This document shows, piece after piece, positions 1 to 6,952 of a DNA stretch of 10,185 nt. How positions within the stretch are numbered: position 1 is the first letter of the stretch; each line of letters starts with the position of its first letter. Position numbers and translations under genes: made by a program. A model generated the notes under the pieces. That model was given only the letters and a program-made list of their open reading frames with translations. It was not told where the DNA came from and made no database searches. Location: the NCBI GenBank assembly GCA_005880805.1, contig VBFZ01000033.1, positions 3,786 to 13,970 on the forward strand. Direction: 5' to 3'. Origin of the DNA: Chloroflexota bacterium (GTDB lineage: Bacteria; Chloroflexota; Limnocylindria; Limnocylindrales; CSP1-4).

Positions 1-666
1 GCCCGGCGGCTCGTTCATCCGGCCGAACACGAAGGCGGTCTTCTCGATGACGCCGGATTCGGTCATCTCGTGGATGAGGTCGTTGCCCTCGCGCGACCGC
101 TCGCCGACCCCGGCGAACACCGACACGCCGGCGTGCTCCTGCGCGACGTTGCGGATCAGCTCCTGGATGATGACGGTCTTGCCCACGCCGGCGCCGCCGA
201 AGATCCCGACCTTGCCGCCCTTCTTGAAGGGGCAGATGAGGTCGATCACCTTCAGGCCGGTCTCGAAGACCTCGACCTCGGTCGTCTGCTCGTCGAATTG
301 GGGGGCCGGCCGGTGAATGGGCAGCCGCGGCGCGTCGCCGTCGACAGGCCCCTTTTCGTCGATTGGTTTGCCCAGCACGTCGAACACGCGGCCGAGCGTG
401 ACCTCGCCGACGGGAACGCGGATCGGGCCACCGGTATCCCTCACGGCGACGCCGCGCGCCAGGCCGTCCGTGGTGGTCATGGCCACGGAACGGACCCAGT
501 TGTTGCCGAGATGCTGCTGGACCTCGCAGACGAGCGGATCGGCGCCCTTGCGCTCGATCTCGACCGCGTTGTAGATGGCCGGCAGCTCACCGGCCGCGAA
601 CTCGATGTCCACGACAGGGCCGGTGATCTGGATCACCCTGCCCGCTTTCTGTGTGGCAACGGCCAT
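1..666 (-). CDS. atpD: ATP synthase F1 subunit beta, partial (C-terminal part beyond window)
   Basis: This is the catalytic nucleotide-binding subunit of the F1 head, which makes ATP from ADP and phosphate at the cytoplasmic side of the membrane. The first 222 codons are present; the family is usually about 460-480 residues, so roughly half is missing past position 1. The N-terminal beta-barrel (about residues 8-80) is followed by the nucleotide-binding domain. The P-loop GGAGVGKT is at residues 157-164, and GERSREGND at 188-196 carries the catalytic Glu (E189). The visible part ends in the family motif GRMNEPPG. The ATG start at 666 is preceded by AGGAGG 11 nt upstream, and the gene follows atpG after 24 nt, so they are cotranscribed. 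No frameshift or missing catalytic residue is visible. Identification is secure. Confidence 0.97.
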   Translation of the reverse strand, partial: MAVATQKAGRVIQITGPVVDIEFAAGELPAIYNAVEIERKGADPLVCEVQQHLGNNWVRSVAMTTTDGLARGVAVRDTGGPIRVPVGEVTLGRVFDVLGKPIDEKGPVDGDAPRLPIHRPAPQFDEQTTEVEVFETGLKVIDLICPFKKGGKVGIFGGAGVGKTVIIQELIRNVAQEHAGVSVFAGVGERSREGNDLIHEMTESGVIEKTAFVFGRMNEPPG

Positions 667-690
667 GGTCGTTCCGTCCTCCTGCTCGCG

Positions 691-1542
691 TCAGCGCGCC
701 TGTGCGCCTGTCGCGATTTCGATCATTTCCCGTGTGATGTTCGCCTGGCGCACCTTGTTGTAGGCCAGGGTGTAGTCATCGATCAGTTCCTCGGCGCTGT
801 CGGTCGCGTTCTTCATCGCGACCATGCGCGACGACTCCTCCGACGCTTTCGCCTCCAGGACGGCCTGGTAGATGCGGGTCGCGACGTAGCGCGGCAGCAG
901 CTGGTCCAGGACGGTCGCGGGATTCGGCTCGAAGATGAACTGGCGGCCGGGGATGCCCTCCGTGTCTTCGGCGGGCTGGACGGGCAGGAGCGGGTCCATC
1001 GTAGGGCGCTGGCTCAGCGTCGAGACGAAGTGGCTGTACACGATGTCGACGCGGTCGTACGTGCCGGCCCGATAGTCGTCGCTCACGAGCCGCGCGAGGG
1101 GCAGGATGTCGGCGAAGCTCGGCCGGTCGCCGAAGCCCGCGAAGTGCGCCTCGACAGGCACGCGGGCGCGGCGCATGGCATCACGCCCCTTGCGGCCGAC
1201 CGTCACCACGGCCAGGTCCCCCTTGTGGTCGGTAATCTCGCGTGCCGCGAAACGGATCGTGTTCGTGTTGAGCGGTCCCGCCAGGCCGCGGTCTGTCGTG
1301 ATCAGGATGATCAGGCGCTTGACCTCGGGGCGCTTGCTCAGCAGCGGATGATCCTCGCCGGTCAGCACCGCAGCCAGGTCGGCCAGCACCTCGTCGATGC
1401 GCTCGCTGTAAGGGCGCGCAGCGAGCGTCGAGTCCTGGGCGCGCTTGAGCTTCGAAGCCGCGACGAACTGGAACGCGCGGGTGATCTGCTTGATGTTCTG
1501 GACCGCGCCGATCCGCCGCCGGATCTCCCGCTGGCTAGCCAC
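691..1542 (-). CDS. atpG: ATP synthase F1 subunit gamma
   Basis: This is the central rotor shaft that couples c-ring rotation to conformational change in the alpha/beta head. The protein is 283 residues, normal for bacterial gamma. The N-terminal helix has the family pattern (SQREIRRRIGAVQNIKQITRA, residues 3-23), and the C-terminal helix (about 237-275) contains SRMVAMKNATDSAEELI. The core motif usually seen as SDRGLCGGLN reads TDRGLAGPLN here (about 83-92), a mild variant. I chose the GTG at 1542 because GGGAGG lies 6 nt upstream (1549-1554) and because homologues start right at the A-S-Q-R-E sequence. An in-frame TTG at 1572 would add ten residues that do not resemble the family. It is preceded by an unusually long 318-nt gap after atpA and followed 24 nt later by atpD. 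Confidence 0.96.
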   Translation of the reverse strand: MASQREIRRRIGAVQNIKQITRAFQFVAASKLKRAQDSTLAARPYSERIDEVLADLAAVLTGEDHPLLSKRPEVKRLIILITTDRGLAGPLNTNTIRFAAREITDHKGDLAVVTVGRKGRDAMRRARVPVEAHFAGFGDRPSFADILPLARLVSDDYRAGTYDRVDIVYSHFVSTLSQRPTMDPLLPVQPAEDTEGIPGRQFIFEPNPATVLDQLLPRYVATRIYQAVLEAKASEESSRMVAMKNATDSAEELIDDYTLAYNKVRQANITREMIEIATGAQAR

Positions 1543-1860
1543 GGCCGGCCTCCCGGTTGACGAGCGGCACAAGGAGCGGGCTCACGAGCGGGTCGTGTTT
1601 CACCCGGTGAACGTCACGGAGCATCATCGTTGGCTTGGGCCGCAATTCGTGCTCGCCCGTTGCGCGCCGTGAAAGAAATCTGCTGTCCACTCGGCTGGGG
1701 CGCTGTAGAGGCCCGCCCCGCGGCGCTTGTTTTCATCCCACGAAACGATCGGAGCGTTCTTTTCAGCACGTGCAACAAATCGCGTGCGGGATCGAGAAAG
1801 CCAGGGCTGGGCACGCACGGCGGAGGCACGGGGTCGTGCTGGTGCCGGAACGGCCTTTGA
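1543..1860 (-). other. 318-nt spacer between atpA and atpG with hairpins and a small open frame
   Basis: All other gaps among the atp genes are below 80 nt, so this one stands out. Its base composition looks lower in G+C than the genes around it (32 of 60 bases G/C at 1741-1800). I see three short inverted repeats: GCACG/CGTGC around a 4-nt loop at 1826-1839, just after the atpA stop; GGGGCG/CGCCCC around an 11-nt loop at 1697-1719; and a 13-nt odd palindrome TTCACCCGGTGAA at 1599-1611. None is followed by a T-run, so none reads as an intrinsic terminator. One minus-strand frame, GTG at 1690 or ATG at 1627 to TAG at 1537-1535, would encode 51 or 30 residues and ends inside the atpG start region, but has no ribosome-binding site. 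Its function is unknown: it could be an untranslated regulatory or processing segment, a small gene, or a decayed insertion. Confidence 0.6.
1549..1554 (-). promoter_or_regulatory. Shine-Dalgarno site of atpG
   Basis: GGGAGG on the minus strand sits 6 nt before the GTG at 1542. It decides the atpG start in favour of this GTG over the upstream in-frame TTG at 1572. It is also within the C-terminal codons of a small overlapping reading frame that stops at 1535. Confidence 0.7.
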
Positions 1861-3393
<1,533 letters not shown>

Positions 3394-3429
3394 CGGACTT
3401 CCTTTGCGGTGATCTGATCCGGTTTTGGC

Positions 3430-3978
3430 CTAGCGGCTCACTGCCAGGAGTCGCTCGCGCAGTCGTTCGAGGCGGCCCCGGACGCTGCCATCGATCAGCC
3501 GGTCACCGACCTGGACGGTCAGGCCGCCGATCAGCGCCGGGTCGACCCGCGGGGTCATCGAGACCGACGCCGACATCATCTCCTCCACCCGGCGGCTCAC
3601 CGCCTTGAGATGCTCCGAGGACAGCGGCCTTGCGCTGGTGACGGTCGCCGCGACAATGCCGCGACGCTCGTCGAACAGGCGGTGGTATTCGTCCGCGACG
3701 GCCGGGAGTAACTCGAGGCGGGCGCGGTGGGACAGCAGCCGAACGAGGTTGAACGCCGGCCGCCGAATCGCGTTTCCCAGCAGCCGCTCGAGGAGCTCCT
3801 GGCGTTCCGCGAAGGGGACCGATGGGTTGTCGATGACCCGCGCAACTCGCTCGTCCGCGGTGGCTTTGGTCGCCTTGCGCAGGTCGTCCGCCCAGCGGTC
3901 ATAGCTGTCGTCACCACCGGCGAGCTCGAAGGCCGCCTCGGCATAGCGACGGGCCGCGGTCGTCGGTCGTGCGACCAT
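3430..3978 (-). CDS. atpH: ATP synthase F1 subunit delta (OSCP-type)
   Basis: This peripheral-stalk protein ties the b subunits to the top of the alpha/beta head. It has 182 residues, normal for a stand-alone delta. The N-terminal helical bundle (about 5-105) begins TTAARRYAEAAFELA. The C-terminal domain carries the family signature DPALIGGLTVQVGDRLIDGS at about 146-165, which is diagnostic. The ATG start at 3978 shares one base with the atpF stop (TGATG), so its translation is probably coupled to atpF. The gene is separate from atpF; in mycobacteria the two are fused, so this lineage is not of that type. Confidence 0.95.
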   Translation of the reverse strand: MVARPTTAARRYAEAAFELAGGDDSYDRWADDLRKATKATADERVARVIDNPSVPFAERQELLERLLGNAIRRPAFNLVRLLSHRARLELLPAVADEYHRLFDERRGIVAATVTSARPLSSEHLKAVSRRVEEMMSASVSMTPRVDPALIGGLTVQVGDRLIDGSVRGRLERLRERLLAVSR

Positions 3979-4550
3979 CAGGCCTTCGGCTCCGTGGTCG
4001 CCGTCTCCCGCAGGAAGTCTTCGACGAGGCGGCGGTGCCGCTCGTCGGTCATCGACTCGCCGACGACCTTGCTGGCCGCCTCGAGCGCGAGGTTGGCGAC
4101 CTCCTGGCGCAGGTCGGCAATGGCGCGCTGCTTCTCGGCCTCGATGTCCTCTTCGGCCTGCTGGCGCATCCGCTCCAGCTCGCTGCGAGTTGCCGCAATG
4201 TCAGCGTCGCGCGTCTCCTGGGCAACCTTCTGCGAGCGGTCGAGGATCTCCTTGGCCTCACGGCGGGCTTCCGCCAGCGCCGCCAGGCGCTCGGCCTCGG
4301 CGCTCTCGCGATCCAGCCGCGCCTGCTCGGCGTCGCGCAGGCCCTGCTCGATCCGCTCCCTGCGCTCGGAGAGCATTCGCGTGACCGTCCGCCCGAACAG
4401 GGCGTACAGGAGCACGGCGAACACCAGGAAGTTGAGGGAGGACACGATCACCCAGAACAGGTTGATCTGGAGACCTGCGCCCCCTTCCTCCTGGTTCAGC
4501 GCGACCGCGGCAGTCCGGACGACCTCCGCGGCCACGGCGACGACATCCAC
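3978..4550 (-). CDS. atpF: ATP synthase Fo subunit b
   Basis: This is the peripheral stator stalk. Of 190 residues, about 29-52 form one hydrophobic membrane helix (INLFWVIVSSLNFLVFAVLL). Residues from about 60 to 160 are a long, highly charged Ala/Glu/Arg-rich helix typical of the b dimer coiled coil. The C-terminus then contacts delta. The start is a GTG at 4550 with GGAG ten nt upstream. That gives about 28 residues before the membrane helix, longer than in E. coli b, and an internal GTG at residue 6 is a weaker alternative. It lies 21 nt after atpE and overlaps atpH by one base. I see only one b-type gene, so the stalk is presumably a homodimer. Confidence 0.95.
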   Translation of the reverse strand: MDVVAVAAEVVRTAAVALNQEEGGAGLQINLFWVIVSSLNFLVFAVLLYALFGRTVTRMLSERRERIEQGLRDAEQARLDRESAEAERLAALAEARREAKEILDRSQKVAQETRDADIAATRSELERMRQQAEEDIEAEKQRAIADLRQEVANLALEAASKVVGESMTDERHRRLVEDFLRETATTEPKA

Positions 4551-4571
4551 CGGCGGGTGACTCCGTTCGGC

Positions 4572-4784
4572 CTACTTGAGGACGAGCGCCAGGATCGCGA
4601 CAACAATCGCGAGCACGCCGAGTCCTTCGGCGAACGCCGCGCCGAGGATGAACTGCGCGCGGATCGCCGGCGTGGCATCCGGATTTCGACCGATCGCGGT
4701 CGCGGCCAGACCGGTCAGGATGCCGATGCCGATGCCGGGGCCAAGGACCCCGAGGGCCGCGAGACCAGCGCCGATTGGTTCCAT
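4572..4784 (-). CDS. atpE: ATP synthase Fo subunit c (proton-type rotor ring)
   Basis: This proteolipid forms the membrane rotor ring. It has 70 residues in two hydrophobic helices (about 3-30 and 44-69) joined by the polar loop RNPD at 33-36. The ion-carrying carboxylate is E53 in FAEG. The glycine-rich first helix reads GPGIGIGILTG (15-25). The positions that coordinate sodium in Na-dependent rings (Gln in helix 1 and Ser/Thr just after the Glu in Ilyobacter-type c) are I20 and G54 here, so proton use is expected. The ATG at 4784 is preferred over the upstream in-frame GTG at 4808, which would add a charged N-terminus foreign to the family. Its ribosome-binding region is unusually strong and lies next to a hairpin, which fits the need for many c copies per complex. 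Confidence 0.96.
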   Translation of the reverse strand: MEPIGAGLAALGVLGPGIGIGILTGLAATAIGRNPDATPAIRAQFILGAAFAEGLGVLAIVVAILALVLK

Positions 4785-4823
4785 ATGATCCTCTTTCCTC
4801 CTGGCCACCGGTCCGTACCGGTG
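4785..4823 (-). promoter_or_regulatory. atpE translation initiation region with adjacent 7-bp hairpin
   Basis: In the minus-strand message a perfect stem CACCGGT / ACCGGTG with a 4-nt loop (4806-4823) ends 3 nt before AGGAGG (4797-4802). A second purine-rich GAGG (4790-4793) lies 5 nt before the atpE ATG. Two possible Shine-Dalgarno sites behind a stable stem would favour frequent initiation. In E. coli an upstream enhancer element raises atpE translation to meet c-ring stoichiometry; a comparable role here is inference. Confidence 0.5.
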
Positions 4824-4859
4824 CTCCTCGACGACGTTGGTTGATGGTGGTTTCGGACG

Positions 4860-5924
4860 TCAGTGGGCGGGTTGCGCTCCCGACAGGGGCGGTCCGAGAT
4901 TACCTTCGGGCAGGTTCGCGTATTCGGGAGCCGCGTGCTCCTCCTCGTGGCTCTCCACGGCGATGATCGTGTACATCAGCATCAGCGTCGAGAAGATCAG
5001 CGCCTGGACGAAGTTGAGCAAGCCCTCAAGGAGCAACAGGGCCGCGGGAATGAGCGCGATCGTGAGCGCCGTGATAACTCCCAGCGCGACCTCACCGCCG
5101 AAGATGTTGCCGAAAAGACGCATCGCCAGCGTGACGGGCTTGATGAACTCGAGCAGGAACTCGATCAGCCCCACGTAGAGGGCGATGAGGCCGGCGCCAA
5201 TCCCCTGGCGGAAGGCGCCCAGGGGGAAGAACTTGCCAAGGTATGGGCGAAGCCCGAGTGCCCGGAAGCCCTGGAACTGGAAGTAGAAGAACACCACGAG
5301 CGCGAGCCCGATCGTCACGTTCACGTCGCTGGTAGGCGCACGCAGCACGTCGAGCTTGCCAAAAATCGGCAGCAGGCCGCTCCAGTTCGAGAACAGAATG
5401 AACAGGAAGAACGCTGCGAAGAGCGGGATGTGCCTCCGGGCACCGTCGCCACCCAGCGAGACGGCCCAGTTCTCGAGACTCTCCCAGCCGAGCTCGACCG
5501 CGTTCTGGACTGGATGCGGGACGAGTGTCATGCCCCGCCGCGCGATCAGCGCAAGGATGAGCAGGAACGCGATGACCAGCCACGAGCTCACGATCGTGTT
5601 CGTCAGGCTCGGGTCGAACGACACGATGGTCGTCGGCGGAGCCTTGCCGGGGGGCCACACGATGTGCGGGGTAAGCGACTCGAGGTTGGCCTGGATGAGG
5701 TCGCCGATGCTGCTGACGCTGTGGCCCGGCTCGCCTTTCGGATATGGCGGCACGAGCACGAACGCCAGGATGTCGACCACGATGACGGCGGGGATGAGGA
5801 TCGTGATGACCTGCCTGACCGATGGCCAGGCCCGGCCTGCGGACGCCTCTGGTTCAGGCGTCGCGTTGTCCTCCGGAGCCGGCTCCGGTTGGGCACCGGC
5901 GCTCCGCTGCTCGTCGAACGACAC
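4860..5924 (-). CDS. atpB: ATP synthase Fo subunit a
   Basis: This is the stator channel that passes protons to and from the c ring. It has 354 residues, longer than E. coli a (271). The excess is a Glu/Pro/Ala-rich cytoplasmic N-terminal tail (about 1-32) and an extended, Pro-rich loop between the first helix (about 37-58) and the second (about 110-130). The essential Arg is R269 in LAMRLFGN, and the QALIF helix with Q307 follows. The positions matching E. coli E219 and H245 are E278 and E300, so the usual Glu/His pair is Glu/Glu. The GTG start at 5924 is preceded by GGGAG 5 nt upstream. It lies 47 nt after the atpI-like gene and 75 nt before atpE. Confidence 0.95.
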   Translation of the reverse strand: MSFDEQRSAGAQPEPAPEDNATPEPEASAGRAWPSVRQVITILIPAVIVVDILAFVLVPPYPKGEPGHSVSSIGDLIQANLESLTPHIVWPPGKAPPTTIVSFDPSLTNTIVSSWLVIAFLLILALIARRGMTLVPHPVQNAVELGWESLENWAVSLGGDGARRHIPLFAAFFLFILFSNWSGLLPIFGKLDVLRAPTSDVNVTIGLALVVFFYFQFQGFRALGLRPYLGKFFPLGAFRQGIGAGLIALYVGLIEFLLEFIKPVTLAMRLFGNIFGGEVALGVITALTIALIPAALLLLEGLLNFVQALIFSTLMLMYTIIAVESHEEEHAAPEYANLPEGNLGPPLSGAQPAH

Positions 5925-5971
5925 GCTCGCTCCCGTCGATTCGGGCCCCTGGGCGGCGCCCGGCTGAAAGA

Positions 5972-6235
5972 TCAGTCGAACCTGGCCAGGAACCGCGCGA
6001 TCATCCGGTAGGCGTAGAGGCCGCCGCTCCCGGCGCCAGCAAGGAACCCGACGAGGACGAAGATGGGGTTGGTCCCGAGCTGGTCATCGATCCAGTGCCC
6101 GGCAAGGGCGCCTGCCAGAGTCGTGACCAGGAGAACGAAGCCGATCTCCGAGAAGAGGGCGAGGTAGGCTCCCAACGCGATTTCGGCTCGACTACGGCCG
6201 ACCCAGCAAGGCCCGCGGAGTATAGCAGGTGCCAC
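5972..6235 (-). CDS. AtpI/AtpZ-family small membrane protein of the ATP synthase operon
   Basis: This is a small protein with two membrane helices (about 22-46 and 56-78). A short polar hairpin GHWIDDQLGTNP sits between them, the pattern of AtpI/AtpZ-type proteins encoded just before atpB. The family is linked to ATP synthase assembly (c-ring) and to cation transport, but the role is not settled. The start is uncertain. The GTG at 6235 gives 87 residues but has GGAGG directly against it with no spacer, and a candidate promoter -10 sits inside the first codons. A TTG at 6175 would give 67 residues beginning GAYLALFSE, which fits if that promoter is used. The gene lies 47 nt before atpB. Family assignment rests on topology, the loop and gene position. 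Confidence 0.82.
   Translation of the reverse strand: MAPAILRGPCWVGRSRAEIALGAYLALFSEIGFVLLVTTLAGALAGHWIDDQLGTNPIFVLVGFLAGAGSGGLYAYRMIARFLARFD
6219..6227 (-). promoter_or_regulatory. Candidate extended -10 promoter for the atp genes
   Basis: The minus strand reads TGCTATACT, a five-of-six match to the sigma-70-type -10 hexamer with the TGn extension. No -35 hexamer is recognisable at the expected distance (6242-6247 reads GCGGGC). It is one of very few A/T-rich spots in a GC-rich stretch and lies between the Pro/Thr-rich gene and atpB, where a promoter for the ATP synthase genes would be expected. Transcription would begin near 6212, inside the longest version of the AtpI-like gene, and would favour its TTG start at 6175. 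A GC-rich weak stem (CCGCC/GGCGG) just downstream of the stop at 6260 could mark the end of the upstream unit, but it lacks a T-run. Confidence 0.4.
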
Positions 6236-6259
6236 CCTCCGGCCCGCCCGGCGCGGCGG

Positions 6260-6952
6260 TCAGGGAGTCGGCGTCGGGATCGGGCTGGCGGGTACGCTGG
6301 GGAGGGGCGAGGCCGGTGGGGGAGTGGGCGTCGGGGTGGGATTCGGCGGGGGGGTCGGCTTGTGCGTCGGCTTGGGCGTAGCCGTCGGCCTGGGGGTCGG
6401 TCTCGGTGTCGACGCCGGACGCTGCGACGACCCGGCGGCCGGTGCCTGAGTCGCCCCGGGCGCGAGCGAAGGTGAGGGCGACGAGCCGGGCGTTCGGCTG
6501 GCCGGAGAGGAGGCTTTCGCCGAGGGCCCGGCACCGGCGGACGGCCCGCCGCCGACGAACGGAGATGCCAGGTTCGGCGTGCCGGTCGCGGTCGCGACCT
6601 GGCCCTGAGGGGCAAACGCAGGCAGGACATTGAGGCCGATGAGCGCGATCGAGAGGACGGCGAGCAGGAGGATGGCGGCGTCGCGCCAGAGCTGGGTCCG
6701 GGGATCGTTGCGTGCTTCCTTCCCGGACGATCGCTCACCATAGGCGGTGGCGGATGTGCCGGTGACGACGAGTCGGCGCGGCGCGACCGGAGCCATGCCC
6801 GGGGCGGCAGCCCGGGAGCGCGGCCCGGCGCTCGTCGCCGCGTCCGTCCCGCTGGACTGCCGGCGGACGAGCAGGACAATCACGACCGTGACGAGGGCCG
6901 CCAACGTGAGGAGCGCGAGCAGCGTGACGAACAGGAGCTGCAGGGTATTCAC
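6260..6952 (-). CDS. Two-pass membrane protein with Pro/Thr-rich extracytoplasmic tail, unknown function
   Basis: I do not recognise a family. The 230-residue protein has a first hydrophobic helix at about 4-29, a basic, Ala/Ser/Gly-rich stretch at 30-90 with many Arg, and a second helix at about 91-112. Residues 113-230 form a Pro/Thr/Ser/Ala-rich tail; its last 50 residues contain 23 Pro and 11 Thr. By the positive-inside rule the middle stretch is cytoplasmic and the tail lies outside, where such a rod-like segment could span or bind the cell wall. The start is GTG at 6952, which overlaps the stop of the WecA-like gene by 4 nt (GTGA), implying coupled translation; no clear ribosome-binding site precedes it. 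The open frame continues upstream to 7444, but that part overlaps the WecA-like gene and is a shadow. A role linked to envelope glycan synthesis is only an inference from this coupling. Confidence 0.7.
   Translation of the reverse strand: MNTLQLLFVTLLALLTLAALVTVVIVLLVRRQSSGTDAATSAGPRSRAAAPGMAPVAPRRLVVTGTSATAYGERSSGKEARNDPRTQLWRDAAILLLAVLSIALIGLNVLPAFAPQGQVATATGTPNLASPFVGGGPSAGAGPSAKASSPASRTPGSSPSPSLAPGATQAPAAGSSQRPASTPRPTPRPTATPKPTHKPTPPPNPTPTPTPPPASPLPSVPASPIPTPTP
6263..6412 (-). repeat. Low-complexity Thr-Pro coding repeat
   Basis: This codes for the final 50 residues of the Pro/Thr-rich protein, made of irregular TP, RPTP, KPT and PPP units. The DNA is strongly strand-asymmetric: C-rich on the coding strand and G-rich on the plus strand, with G-runs at 6299-6302, 6304-6307, 6318-6322, 6326-6328, 6333-6336, 6338-6340 and 6348-6354. 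Such tracts vary in length easily by slippage. Confidence 0.75.

Noticed and set aside
70..1560. Long plus-strand open frame (496 codons) opposite atpD and atpG
   Set aside because: It lies antisense to two certain genes, has no family motifs and is rich in Arg/Asp/His, as expected from reading GC-rich coding DNA backwards.
1614..1829. Open frames of 71 and 64 codons (1614-1829 and 1624-1818, minus strand) in the atpA-atpG gap
   Set aside because: No ribosome-binding site and no protein-like pattern; I consider the 51-codon frame in the third register only slightly more plausible.
4785..4808. N-terminal extension of subunit c from the GTG at 4808
   Set aside because: It adds eight mostly charged residues unlike the family and would overrun the strong ribosome-binding site that serves the ATG at 4784.
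4863..6011. Plus-strand open frame of 382 codons opposite atpB
   Set aside because: Shadow of atpB; the composition (Glu/Arg/Asp/His-rich, no motifs) is typical of antisense reading.
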